Source of the DNA: Alphaproteobacteria bacterium
GTDB lineage: Bacteria > Pseudomonadota > Alphaproteobacteria > Rhizobiales > OSC116
Length of the DNA stretch: 64,000 bases
Reading direction: 5' to 3'
NCBI GenBank assembly: GCA_002400495.2
Contig: NVQL02000015.1
Span: 2,543 to 66,542, forward strand
Part shown: piece by piece, positions 17,887-26,328 of the stretch
Layout of the letters: the number at the start of each line of letters is the position of its first letter
Position numbering within the stretch: position 1 is the first letter of the stretch
The notes under the pieces: model-generated
Databases searched by the model: none
Told to the model about the DNA's origin: nothing
What the model saw: only the letters and a program-made list of their open reading frames with translations
Program-made: the position numbers and the translations under genes

Positions 17887-19842
17887 ATGGCTTCAACTGC
17901 ACCGACAAAAACCGCTAAAACAGCCGCACAGAATAAGACCACGCGCAAAAAGCGTAAAAATAGAAATCAACAACAGCCATTTTTGTGGCGTGCCATTAAA
18001 TTCACCAGTTATTGGCTATGTTTTTTAGCCGCACTGGGGTTTATTGCGGGCATGGCGGTGTTTTTTTATTATTCGCTCGATTTACCCAATCCTGATACGC
18101 TTAAAATGCCCACATCGGTGCCAACCGTGACCATCACTTCATCGGATGGTGAAGTTCTTACTCATCGTGCTGCGCAGCAATCTGGCCATATCTCGGTTAA
18201 ATTATTGCCTTTACATACCAAGCAAGCGCTGATCGCGATCGAGGATAGAAGTTTTTATTCGCATAACGGAGTGAATGTATTTGGCATTGCGCGGGCGGCT
18301 TTTACCAACCTCATCAAAGGCACAAGCCATGGCGGCTCGACCCTGACCCAGCAACTGGCAAAAATGCTGTATTTAAAGCCTGAAAAAAAGCTTAAACGTA
18401 AAGTGCAAGAAGCCATGTTGGCGGTATGGTTGGAAAGTAAATATAGCAAGGATAAGCTGCTGGAGCTGTATTTTAACCGTGCCTATTATGGTGCTGGAGC
18501 CAATGGCATCGAAGCTGCGGCGCAAAAATATTTTGATAAATCAGCACGTTATTTAAGCTTGGGCGAATCGGCATTATTGGCGGGATTGATGAAAGCCCCT
18601 TCTGCCTATAACCCGTTGCGCCACCCCGAAAAAGCCAAGGCACGGCAGAAATTGGTGCTCAATGCCATGTTAGAAGAAGGCTATATTGACGCCCAGCAAG
18701 TGGCTTATGCGGCCAATGCAGAACTAGGGCTGCGCCACACCAATGTCGCCTCGCAGGGGCAATATGCGGCTGATTGGGTGATGCGCGACATGCGCGGCAT
18801 TGCGGGTGATTTAACTGGTGATATTGTGGTCGAAGCGACCATTGACCCTTATTTACAACAGGTTGCCGAAGACGCTTTAAATAATGTTATGGCGGAGAGT
18901 GGTGAAAAATACCAAGCCAAACAGGCGGCGCTGATTTTAATGGATAAAAATGGCGCGGTGCGGGCGATGGTTGGCGGGCGTGATTATGGCGAATCGAGTT
19001 TTAACCGTGTGACCACTGCCAAACGTCAGCCTGGTTCTGCGTTCAAACCATTTGTCTATTTAGCCGCATTGGAAAAAGGTTTTTCTCCGACCAGTATGGT
19101 GAATGATGCGCCGGTGAGTTTTAAAAATTGGAAACCTAAGAATTATGGTAACAAATATTACGGCGAGGTTACGTTAAGAGAAAGCCTTGCAAAATCAATG
19201 AATAGTGTGGCAATTCGCTTGGCAAGAAATGTTGGGGCGGGACAGGTGATTGCCACGGCGCGGCGGCTGGGCATCAGCTCGGATATGAAAAAAAATCTAT
19301 CGATCGCGCTGGGCACTAGTGAAGTTAGCCTGCATGAGCTGACCAATGCTTATCTGCCATTTATGAATGGCGGCTTTGCGGCTGAGGCGCATATTATTTC
19401 GCGCATAGCCAATAGTGATGGTGGTGATATTTACCAACATCGCAACAATGCAAGTGACCGTTTAATCAGCCAAATTCATGCTCAACAGATGCAGGATATG
19501 TTATTTGCGGTGAGTGATTGGGGCACAGGCAAACGCGCACGTATTGATGGTTTTGAGGTTTATGGCAAAACAGGCACCACGCAAAATTATAAAGATGGCT
19601 GGTTCATTGGTTTTACCAGCGAATATATTGCAGGTGTGTGGGTCGGCAATGATGACAGCACGCCGACCAAAAATGTGACGGGTGGCAATTTACCTGCGCA
19701 AATTTGGCATGATTTGATGAACCAAATTCATGATGGGTTGGTGGATGGTGTAGATTTGGGTGATGGCGGTTTTGTTATGGGCGGGGGCACGGATGAAGGT
19801 GTGGCGCCGCTTGACGACATTGCAGTGTTGTTGAATCAATGA
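17887..19842 (+). CDS. Class A penicillin-binding protein (PBP1A-like)
   Basis: Bifunctional peptidoglycan glycosyltransferase/transpeptidase, 651 aa. A Lys/Arg-rich cytoplasmic N-terminus (KKRKNRNQQQ) precedes one transmembrane anchor at about residues 40-62. The GT51 domain has EDRSFYSHNGVN with the catalytic Glu and GGSTLTQQLAKMLYL. The transpeptidase has the nucleophile motif SAFK in KRQPGSAFKPF, the SMN triad and KTGTTQ. The C-terminus ends in a short Gly/Asp-rich tail. It is shorter than typical PBP1A, matching alphaproteobacterial forms lacking the large inserted domain. Monocistronic; convergent with ribN. Confidence 0.95.
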   Translation: MASTAPTKTAKTAAQNKTTRKKRKNRNQQQPFLWRAIKFTSYWLCFLAALGFIAGMAVFFYYSLDLPNPDTLKMPTSVPTVTITSSDGEVLTHRAAQQSGHISVKLLPLHTKQALIAIEDRSFYSHNGVNVFGIARAAFTNLIKGTSHGGSTLTQQLAKMLYLKPEKKLKRKVQEAMLAVWLESKYSKDKLLELYFNRAYYGAGANGIEAAAQKYFDKSARYLSLGESALLAGLMKAPSAYNPLRHPEKAKARQKLVLNAMLEEGYIDAQQVAYAANAELGLRHTNVASQGQYAADWVMRDMRGIAGDLTGDIVVEATIDPYLQQVAEDALNNVMAESGEKYQAKQAALILMDKNGAVRAMVGGRDYGESSFNRVTTAKRQPGSAFKPFVYLAALEKGFSPTSMVNDAPVSFKNWKPKNYGNKYYGEVTLRESLAKSMNSVAIRLARNVGAGQVIATARRLGISSDMKKNLSIALGTSEVSLHELTNAYLPFMNGGFAAEAHIISRIANSDGGDIYQHRNNASDRLISQIHAQQMQDMLFAVSDWGTGKRARIDGFEVYGKTGTTQNYKDGWFIGFTSEYIAGVWVGNDDSTPTKNVTGGNLPAQIWHDLMNQIHDGLVDGVDLGDGGFVMGGGTDEGVAPLDDIAVLLNQ

Positions 19843-19860
19843 GTGGTGGTGCTTTTTATA

Positions 19861-19963
19861 TCGCTCGCGGCTATTCTTCGCTTTGCTCAGGCCTCCGCGA
19901 GGGCGCCACATAAGTGGCGGCCTCCAGTCCGGCTGGCTCAAAAAACACATAAGTTTTTTGAGC
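19861..19963. terminator. Cluster of three hairpins between convergent genes
   Basis: Stem 1 is CTCGCGG (19864-19870) with CCGCGAG (19895-19901). Stem 2 is CGCCAC/GTGGCG at 19904-19919 with loop ATAA. Stem 3 is a perfect 11-bp GCTCAAAAAAC/GTTTTTTGAGC at 19936-19963 with loop ACATAA. Stem 3 is A/T-run flanked in both directions, as expected for a bidirectional terminator serving the penicillin-binding protein gene and ribN. Confidence 0.75.
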
Positions 19964-19993
19964 TTGGAGTGTATTGTTATGCTGCTGCGAAGT

Positions 19994-20890
19994 TTAGGTT
20001 GCAGCTTTTTTATTCAGCTGATTTTCACGATACATTATGAATAAAGATGCACCGACAATCAGTGTTGCGCCGACCCACAGGTTGCCACTTGGTGCCCAGC
20101 CGAATACGGCAGCGCCCAATATAACATTTAGTGGTAGTTTGACATGATCGAACGGCTGTACGTATGCAGCATCGGCCATTTTATAGGCCATCACATAAGC
20201 ACCTTGTGCTAATGCTGTCAGCACGCCGACGCCAATTAGCAGCCATAACATATCGACAGTTGGCAAAGTGAAACCATCAACAGCTGCCAGGCCAAAGTTA
20301 ATTGGGGCTAACATGAGCAACAGATACATGGTGATCGAAGCGGGGCTTTCGGTGGGCGTGAGGATTTTAACAATCACAGATGCGCCTGCCCAAAATGCCG
20401 CGGCGGCCACTGGCAATAATGCCAAAGGTGTAAACGCGTCAGACCAAGGTTGAAGAATGATCATTCCACCAACGAAACCAACGAGTGTTGCGGTGATGCG
20501 TAATGAGCCGACATGCTCTTTAAGCAGCACACTGGCGGCAATGGTGATGAAAAATGGTGAAGTCATCAGCAACGCGATGGCTTGCCAAATCGGCACGCCA
20601 TTGGCTAAGGCATAAATCCAACATTGTACGCCAAGGGCGGAGAAAATAACCCGCAAAATTTGCACACCAAAACGTTTGGTTTTTAGGCTGTCAAAGCCTA
20701 GTTTAATCAACCATGGCAACATAGCAACGAGCGCAATAAAATATTGCCAAAAGGCCATGCTCGATGAGGCAAGCCCCATATTTGCGGTTAAATATTGTGT
20801 GGCGACATTGATCAGCGCGTATATCGCACCGCCTGCCACCATAAAGCTAGCGCCCGCAATGGGCGCGCTTAGATTAGATAAAAAACGCAT
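19994..20890 (-). CDS. ribN: RibN-type riboflavin transporter (EamA/DMT superfamily)
   Basis: 298-aa drug/metabolite transporter with two EamA repeats and about ten hydrophobic segments (for example AGASFMVAGGAIYALINVATQ, LLTALAQGAYVMAYKM). EamA proteins alone do not show their substrate, but this gene has an FMN riboswitch in its leader (21057-21198), which is known to control RibN riboflavin importers in rhizobia and vibrios; the function call rests on that. A strong AGGAGGGG ribosome site (about 20897-20905) precedes the ATG and partly pairs with an upstream CTCC. It is monocistronic and convergent with the penicillin-binding protein gene. Confidence 0.85.
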   Translation of the reverse strand: MRFLSNLSAPIAGASFMVAGGAIYALINVATQYLTANMGLASSSMAFWQYFIALVAMLPWLIKLGFDSLKTKRFGVQILRVIFSALGVQCWIYALANGVPIWQAIALLMTSPFFITIAASVLLKEHVGSLRITATLVGFVGGMIILQPWSDAFTPLALLPVAAAAFWAGASVIVKILTPTESPASITMYLLLMLAPINFGLAAVDGFTLPTVDMLWLLIGVGVLTALAQGAYVMAYKMADAAYVQPFDHVKLPLNVILGAAVFGWAPSGNLWVGATLIVGASLFIMYRENQLNKKAAT

Positions 20891-20943
20891 TATACAGCCC
20901 CTCCTAGTTGGAGTGGTAAAATAATGCTTGTGTATTTACAGGT

Positions 20944-21032
20944 CTGATTCATCTGTTTAATCCTTTCATCAACAGTTTGAATCAGGACGCACAGGCAGTT
21001 TTCCAAGAGCCGCAACGCCTCATCATAAGGCG
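20944..21032 (-). promoter_or_regulatory. Expression-platform hairpins after the FMN riboswitch
   Basis: Between aptamer and ribN start are CGCCT/AGGCG (21016-21032) and a longer two-part stem CTGATTC/GAATCAG plus CTGTT/AACAG (20944-20985). No T-run follows either, so control by ribosome-site access or another mechanism seems likelier than classic termination. This is inference. Confidence 0.45.
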
Positions 21033-21056
21033 CAAACTTCCCTTGTATACTTTCCT

Positions 21057-21198
21057 GTTCTCTTCCATCCAGACTATAACTGTCGGCTCTGGAATTTAAC
21101 CAGATCTGCTGACCCTCTCAACGTGAGAGGCGCTCGCGGGCTTGTGAGGTCTAGCCTCATATACCGCCGGTGGGGAATTACGCCCCGCCCTGAGAACA
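21057..21198 (-). ncRNA. FMN riboswitch (RFN element)
   Basis: Read on the minus strand, the closing stem pairs GTTCTC (21198-21193) with GAGAAC (21062-21057). The sequence follows the RFN consensus: CAGGGCGGGGCG, AATTCCCCACCGGCGGTA, AAGCCCGCGAGCG, then GATCTGGT, CCAGAGCCGACAG and GTCTGGATGGAAGAGAA near the 3' end. All the family's conserved blocks are present in order. It binds FMN and lies about 166 bases before the ribN start codon, in the same direction. A TTTACA-17-TTATCA pair just upstream (about 21215-21245) may be its promoter. Confidence 0.97.
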
Positions 21199-21254
21199 TG
21201 CGCAATATTGCGCGAGACTCTGATAACATGTTTTAGTTGGGAATGTAAAGGGAG

Positions 21255-21649
21255 AATAAACGTGCCTCTCTTAAGTATGAGAAGTCTCGCTTTTTTGCTT
21301 GGCCCCTGCGGGCGCGATACTCCGCATCGCTTGCTGCGCCTAACGGCGACGCGCGGTCGCGCTTGCCTCAGCCTAGCGGCTTCGGACTCTTTTTCCAAGA
21401 TTGGCAGCACGGAAACAAGAAGCTAATGCTGAATTTGCTTCGTGGCACTTGAGTACGGAGTTTCGCCAAACTCCAGCTAACTTAGCTTAATGAGGTCAAC
21501 TTGGGTGCCGAATTCACATCCGACCAGCGGCCGAGTGGCTTAGCAAGTGAACGGAGTGAACGCACGCAGTGTAAGCATAGGAGCGAAGCGACAAAGCGCG
21601 GAGCGAACGCACGCAGTGCCAAGTATAAAGCAAACTTCCAGAGCATTAA
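21255..21649. repeat. Intergenic repeat block D
   Basis: Lies between the FMN riboswitch and the 3' end of the next EamA gene. It contains the GCCTAACGGCGACGCG / GCTTGCCTCAGC module, a variable centre with CTGAATTTGCT, and the CCGACCAGCGGCCGAGTGG module (about 21518), in the same orientation as block E. Its termini use a variant of the inverted repeat (GCGATACTCCGCATCGC and GAACGGAGTGAACGC). A further copy of GCGGAGCGAACGCACGC and the ACTTCCAGAGC word end the block directly at the neighbouring stop codon. Confidence 0.87.
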
Positions 21650-22531
21650 CTACAAGCTAACTTTCTTTTCGCGGCTAAGGTAGCCATCGGCAATGACGCA
21701 GCAGATTAGCATGGCGCCGCCGAAATATAGGCCGGCGGACATGTATTCTTTTTCGCCGAATATGATGAGGGCTAGGGCGATGCCGTAGACGGCTTCTAGG
21801 TTGAGCGAAAGTATGGCGGTGAAGGCTGAGAGTTTTTTAACGGCAAAAACATAGAGGGTCATGGCCATGGCGCTGCATATGACGCCGAGAAATAGCACGC
21901 CCCAAATGTCGGCATTGGTGGTTAGGGTTAGCCATTGCCAATCGGGCTCGATGAATACATAGAGGCCGAATATTACGGCTGCTGCGCCTAATAATTGATA
22001 TTGCGCCATGACGCTGCTGCTGATTTTTTGGTTGGTGCGACTGGTAAAAAATGTATAGAAGGCATCTAGTAAGCCCGCGCAAAGGCCGATTAGAATGCCC
22101 AAGGTATATTGGCTTTCGAATTTAAAAATAATTGCCAAGGCGACAATCGATGTGCTGCCTAGAAGGAGTTGGGTTTTTTTAATGCGGGTTTTGTCGACAA
22201 GTGGTTGCAGAAGCGCGATGAATATGGGGCCTGAGGCGATGCAGATTAAGCCTATCGATACGGTTGAATGCTTTATTGAGGCGAAAAAACACCACCAATG
22301 AATGCCTAAAATAGCGCCGGTGAATAGCAATTGCATTTTTTCGCGGGTGGTGAGCTTGATGGCGGATTTGATGAATTGGTTGATGATGAGTAAAATCACA
22401 AAGGCGATGGCCGAACGATAAACTGTGATGCCTGCTGCGGGTAGTGACATTAAGTTGGCGGTCACGCCAGACGCACCCCAGCTGAATATGGCAAAATGCA
22501 AAGCGGTATAATTTAAAAGCTTGTTATTCAT
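21650..22531 (-). CDS. EamA/DMT family transporter
   Basis: 293-aa member of the drug/metabolite transporter superfamily with about ten membrane segments and two EamA halves (ALHFAIFSWGASGVTANLMSL at the N-terminus; LFLGVICSAMAMTLYVFAVK in the second half). The conserved Glu-Val-Tyr of the second repeat appears in LNLEAVYGIALALIIFGE. The substrate is unknown and no riboswitch or linked enzyme gives a clue. Its stop codon abuts repeat block D. The divergent-free gap to the MarR gene is 62 bases, with both genes on the minus strand, so MarR-EamA cotranscription is possible. Confidence 0.88.
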   Translation of the reverse strand: MNNKLLNYTALHFAIFSWGASGVTANLMSLPAAGITVYRSAIAFVILLIINQFIKSAIKLTTREKMQLLFTGAILGIHWWCFFASIKHSTVSIGLICIASGPIFIALLQPLVDKTRIKKTQLLLGSTSIVALAIIFKFESQYTLGILIGLCAGLLDAFYTFFTSRTNQKISSSVMAQYQLLGAAAVIFGLYVFIEPDWQWLTLTTNADIWGVLFLGVICSAMAMTLYVFAVKKLSAFTAILSLNLEAVYGIALALIIFGEKEYMSAGLYFGGAMLICCVIADGYLSREKKVSL

Positions 22532-22593
22532 AGCGGGATTTCAATATATTTCAGACTAAAATACGATTACAATTGATGGGTAAACTTGTCGAA

Positions 22594-23031
22594 TCAATCT
22601 TTTTGATTGATTGCAGCATCTGCAAGCAATTTAAGGCCTTCGACCACTTTTTGTTGATCGGTTTCTGGTAGGGTTGCCAATAATTTTTCCAGCTTTTTGC
22701 CATCTAAGACTGAATTTTGAGCGATGGCATCACGGCCTGTTTGGGTGATGCTGAAAATGGTTTGTCGGGCGTCATTTTCATCCGTTGCAAATTTGGCAAA
22801 ACCTAAAGAAACCAGATGATGTAGGGCTTCTGACATGGTCGAAGCGGCGATATTCATGTGCGCGGCTAGGTTTTTGGGCGATTGAAAATAGCCTTCGGTT
22901 AAATGTGCCAAAATAGCGGCATCGCGGGCTGAAACCTGCTCATCAGAGCTGCGGCGTTTGATGTGCTCGACATGGCAGGCCATGTAAATACGCGGGTAGA
23001 GCATTTGTATTTGCAGTGCTATATTTTTCAT
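22594..23031 (-). CDS. MarR family transcriptional regulator
   Basis: 145-aa winged-helix protein: SPKNLAAHMNIAASTMSEALHHLVSLGFAKF is the recognition-helix region, followed by the wing DENDARQTIFSITQTGRDAI, as in MarR. It is divergent from the SRPBCC gene with 70 AT-rich bases between; arms TTAGC (near 23039) and GCTAA (near 23080) plus ATATTA/TAATAT form a loose inverted repeat there that could be the operator. The EamA gene downstream on the same strand is another candidate target. The effector is unknown. Confidence 0.88.
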   Translation of the reverse strand: MKNIALQIQMLYPRIYMACHVEHIKRRSSDEQVSARDAAILAHLTEGYFQSPKNLAAHMNIAASTMSEALHHLVSLGFAKFATDENDARQTIFSITQTGRDAIAQNSVLDGKKLEKLLATLPETDQQKVVEGLKLLADAAINQKD

Positions 23032-23101
23032 TTGGTTAGCCTAAATATTATTTCTATGATGATATTTAATATTATAATCAGCTAAATTTAAAGGAGAAAT
23101 T

Positions 23102-23599
23102 ATGACTTATCTATATTATGGCTTCGGGTTTTTGGTATTTGTGATCGTGGCTATTTTGGCCATTGGTGCGGTTTTGCCCGTTAAACATGTTGCTGCCCGA
23201 AATGTTGTACTCAGCGCCTCGCCTGCGAAAATATGGTTGTTGATTAGTGGTTATGCCGATATGCCGCAATGGCGCAAAGAGTTGCTTAAAGTTGAAATGA
23301 AGTTGGATGGTGATGGAAATGAGATTTGGCAAGAATTTGAATCAGAAAAGGAATCGCTTGATTTTATAACCATTGAGCAGATTGACGGGCAGAAATTGGT
23401 GCGTAAAATAGTTGGTGACAAGCTCGATTTTGGCGGCACATGGACATTTGAACTGGTTGAGAATGATGGCAAGACCACGCTCACCATTACCGAAAATGGT
23501 GAAGTTTATAATATTTTATTTCGTTTTGTTTCTAAATTCATCATGGGGCATTATGCCAGCATGGATAAATATATCAAACAGCTCGAAACGGCTTTATAA
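23102..23599 (+). CDS. SRPBCC family protein (START/polyketide-cyclase fold), membrane-anchored
   Basis: 165-aa protein with an N-terminal hydrophobic anchor (YYGFGFLVFVIVAILAIGAVL) followed by an SRPBCC ligand-binding fold. Seen are the typical opening RNVVLSASPAKIWLLISGYADMPQW, central FGGTWTFELVENDGKTTLTITENGEV and a C-terminal helix SKFIMGHYASMDKYIKQLE. The family binds hydrophobic ligands; the ligand is unknown here. A strong AAAGGAG ribosome site precedes the ATG. Divergent from MarR, its probable regulator. Its last six bases overlap the convergent MFS gene. Confidence 0.82.
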   Translation: MTYLYYGFGFLVFVIVAILAIGAVLPVKHVAARNVVLSASPAKIWLLISGYADMPQWRKELLKVEMKLDGDGNEIWQEFESEKESLDFITIEQIDGQKLVRKIVGDKLDFGGTWTFELVENDGKTTLTITENGEVYNILFRFVSKFIMGHYASMDKYIKQLETAL

Positions 23600-24799
23600 T
23601 TCTTCGGGTAAATGATCGTTGCGATGGCGGAAGCTTGGGTAAAAATTTGCTATGGAAATGAGCATGATTACTAGCGGTAGAATGAAGATATAATCCTCAA
23701 TTAGGCTGCCAACCAGAGCGCCAGTGACCGCACCAAAAGTTACCTGCACCACGCCTGATAATGACGATGCCGCGCCTGCTTTATGCGGGAATTCGGCCAT
23801 GCTACCAGCTTGGCTTTGTGGCATGATGATGCCATTGCCGAGCAGGTATAAAAACATTGGGAAGGCGATTTGCGCAACATGGAATACGCCAACATTGTGC
23901 AATAAAAACATGCTGATGCCGCCAAAAATCTGCAACGATGTGCCGACAAATATGGTTTTATAAAGCCCCAGCCGCCCCGAAAGACGCCCGCCTAGTAACG
24001 CACCTAACATAAAGCCTAAAACCACCGAGCCAAAAGCAAAGCCAAATTGTTTGGGCGTCAATTCAAAACGGGTTTGCATATAATATGATGAGCCTGTGAT
24101 GAAGGCGAACAAGCCGCCAAAACCAAAGCCGATGCGGGCTGAGAAAAACCTGAATACTTTGCTGGCAAATAGGCCGTCATAGATTTTGACAAAACCGAGT
24201 GGGGTTAGTTTTTCTGTGGTTTTTTTGTTGATGGTTTCGGGCAGAAAGAAAATAACCAACAATATCAACATGGAGCCGAAGCCCAAAAATACATAAAAAT
24301 GCGCGCGCCAGCCGAGGTAAGTTTCAATAAACCCGCCAATAACCGGGGCAATTAGTGGCACAAAGCCCATGATAAAACCCATTGATGCCAGCATTTTACC
24401 TGCTGCCGCGCCTTTATGGCGATCACGCACCACCGCACGGCTGATGATGACGGGGCCAGAGCCGCCCACCGCCTGAAAAAACCGTCCCAAAACAAGCGTT
24501 TCGATGCTGCCTGCAAATAGGCAGATTAAAGTGCCGAAAATATAAACGCCTAGCGAGATTAGCATGACGGGTTTACGGCCATATTTATCGGTGAACGGGC
24601 CATAAATTATTTGCCCGACCACAAAACCCAGCATAAAGGCTGTGAGGGTGAATTGGACATGCGCCATATCGGTTTCATAAAATGCCGCAATGCTGAGCAT
24701 TGAGGGCAGATATAAATCTGTTGATAGGGGCTGAATGGAGGTGATGGCGGCTAATAATATAGTCATACCCCAAAAGGGGGCAGTGGTCTTTGATATCAC
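23594..24799 (-). CDS. Bcr/CflA family multidrug efflux MFS transporter
   Basis: 401-aa, 12-segment major facilitator with the DHA1 hallmarks of Bcr/CflA: STDLYLPSMLSIAAFYETD in the first segment, the loop motif GPFTDKYGRKPVMLISLGVY, and GRFFQAVGGSGPVIISRAVVRD between segments 4 and 5. Relatives export drugs such as bicyclomycin, chloramphenicol or sulfonamides, or sugars; the actual substrate is unknown. It is convergent with the SRPBCC gene (six-base overlap) and 30 bases upstream of no other minus-strand gene, so it is likely monocistronic. Confidence 0.92.
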   Translation of the reverse strand: MISKTTAPFWGMTILLAAITSIQPLSTDLYLPSMLSIAAFYETDMAHVQFTLTAFMLGFVVGQIIYGPFTDKYGRKPVMLISLGVYIFGTLICLFAGSIETLVLGRFFQAVGGSGPVIISRAVVRDRHKGAAAGKMLASMGFIMGFVPLIAPVIGGFIETYLGWRAHFYVFLGFGSMLILLVIFFLPETINKKTTEKLTPLGFVKIYDGLFASKVFRFFSARIGFGFGGLFAFITGSSYYMQTRFELTPKQFGFAFGSVVLGFMLGALLGGRLSGRLGLYKTIFVGTSLQIFGGISMFLLHNVGVFHVAQIAFPMFLYLLGNGIIMPQSQAGSMAEFPHKAGAASSLSGVVQVTFGAVTGALVGSLIEDYIFILPLVIMLISIANFYPSFRHRNDHLPEEL

Positions 24800-24829
24800 A
24801 GTGAGTATCGCTTTACATGAAAATTAGTT

Positions 24830-25570
24830 TTACTTAGCACGAATTTGGTGCAATTGACCACCCTTAGTTTTTAGCCAATTGCGGCTGTCTTTCATATGTG
24901 GACAGACCTTATCGACATGCGCCCAAAATGTGGCTGAATGGTTCATTTCTAATATATGCGCCAGCTCGTGCGCCACCACATAATCTAGCACATCGGGCGG
25001 TGCTAAAACCAGCCGCCATGAAAATGACAAGGCTTTGGATGATGAGCAAGACCCCCAACGGCTTTTGGTGTCTCTTATGGTCAGCTTGCTGTGTTTTACA
25101 TCCAGTAAGGGTTGGTATTTTTCAATGGCAATGAGGATGTCTGCCTTGGCCTCGGCTTTGAGCCAGGTGGTTAAGCGGCGCGGGGCGTAATCTGTACCGC
25201 CTGTTACGTGCAATTCATTTTCTATTTTCTGGGTTTGGCCGCGTAATTTATCCAAAAATATGAGTTTAACCTGCCCACCGCGCAGGGGGATGTGCTGATC
25301 ATGTTCAAACATAATCATATCCTGCATATTGACTGATTTGTCGGCAATCCAGCCTGTATGTTGCCCGCAAAAATCTTCGGCTTGGGCTATGGTGCCGCGT
25401 ATTGGCATTGAGAGTTTGAAATTTCCGCCGCTTAAATTTTGGCGTAAAGTCAAGCGTTTAGCTTGTTTGTTTCGGATCAGTAATATTTCTATCTGGCGGC
25501 CAGCTATGTCTATAAAAATAACAGTTTGTTTCGGCTTTTTGGGTTTTAAAAAACTCGTTAAGCCGATCAT
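24830..25570 (-). CDS. YgjP-like (M48/DUF45) zinc metallopeptidase family protein
   Basis: 246-aa protein of the DUF45/YgjP type. The conserved core is SRWGSCSSSKALSFSWRLVLAP followed by the zinc motif VVAHELAHILEMNHSATFW (HELAH with the downstream His), which is diagnostic. The family is predicted to be soluble metal-dependent hydrolases; the substrate is unknown. Its start overlaps the SCO gene stop by four bases (ATGA type), so the two are translationally coupled, second in a SCO-YgjP operon. Confidence 0.9.
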   Translation of the reverse strand: MIGLTSFLKPKKPKQTVIFIDIAGRQIEILLIRNKQAKRLTLRQNLSGGNFKLSMPIRGTIAQAEDFCGQHTGWIADKSVNMQDMIMFEHDQHIPLRGGQVKLIFLDKLRGQTQKIENELHVTGGTDYAPRRLTTWLKAEAKADILIAIEKYQPLLDVKHSKLTIRDTKSRWGSCSSSKALSFSWRLVLAPPDVLDYVVAHELAHILEMNHSATFWAHVDKVCPHMKDSRNWLKTKGGQLHQIRAK

Positions 25571-26169
25571 AAAAACTCTTTTATTTTGGCAACCATGTCT
25601 TCAATTTGGCTGTTGGGCGGCAAATGGGTGAGATATTTGTTATCCTCATCCATTAAATAGCTATAGGCGCTATGATCCATCGTGTAGCCCATTTCGCTAT
25701 CCTCTTCAGGAATTTTGGCATAATAAACGCGGTAAGCTTTGGCGGCTTTGGCGACTTGCGCGACAGTTCCTGTGAGGCCAATGAAATCATCATGGAATGC
25801 TTCGACATATTCTTTCATCAATTCAGGCGTGTCGGTTTCAGGGTCGATGCTGATGAATAGGACTTGCAATTTTTTGGCATCCTCTGCGCCTAATTCATCA
25901 AGTGTGGCTGAAATGTTATATAATTCGGTCGGGCATACGGCGGGGCAATTGGTAAAACCAAAAAATACCAGTTTTTTGGTTCCCGCATAATCGGCTTGGG
26001 TGACGGCTTGGCCATTGTGATCGGTCAACGCAAAATCGCCGCCAATCAATGCCGAGGTGCTGACTTGATCATAAGTTGCTGCGGATTTATCGTTGTAAAC
26101 ATAAATGCCTGCGCCAATGAGTATGATTATTAAAGCGACCAATGCCGAGATGAGTTTGGTTGAGGACAT
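25567..26169 (-). CDS. SCO1/SenC family copper chaperone
   Basis: 200-aa thioredoxin-fold copper protein for CuA-site assembly of cytochrome c oxidase. An N-terminal membrane anchor (LISALVALIIILIGAGIYVY) is followed by GFTNCPAVCPTELYN with the copper cysteines Cys75 and Cys79, and the third ligand is the His of GYTMDHSAYSY. All three ligands are present, so it should bind copper. It is divergent from regB and shares with it a region containing a RegA/PrrA-type site; in Rhodobacter senC is likewise linked with regBA. It is followed, with overlap, by the YgjP-type gene. Confidence 0.94.
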   Translation of the reverse strand: MSSTKLISALVALIIILIGAGIYVYNDKSAATYDQVSTSALIGGDFALTDHNGQAVTQADYAGTKKLVFFGFTNCPAVCPTELYNISATLDELGAEDAKKLQVLFISIDPETDTPELMKEYVEAFHDDFIGLTGTVAQVAKAAKAYRVYYAKIPEEDSEMGYTMDHSAYSYLMDEDNKYLTHLPPNSQIEDMVAKIKEFL

Positions 26170-26226
26170 GATGAAACCTTTTTTAGAATCTGGGTTTAAG
26201 ATATAGCATTGAAAATATTTAACAAG

Positions 26227-26241
26227 GCGACATGCTGTCGC
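26227..26241. promoter_or_regulatory. Probable RegA/PrrA binding site
   Basis: GCGACATGCTGTCGC is a perfect 6-3-6 palindrome and fits the known RegA/PrrA/ActR consensus GCGNC-N5-GNCGC. It lies 58 bases upstream of the SCO start and 88 bases upstream of regB, so RegA could control both divergent units and itself. Confidence 0.75.
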
Positions 26242-26328
26242 ATAACGATAAATTTACCCAAACCTAGCCATTCATTGGCAGCATGGCTATAATGCGGCGT
26301 AACTAAGTTAAATTGACTTGAAAAAAGA

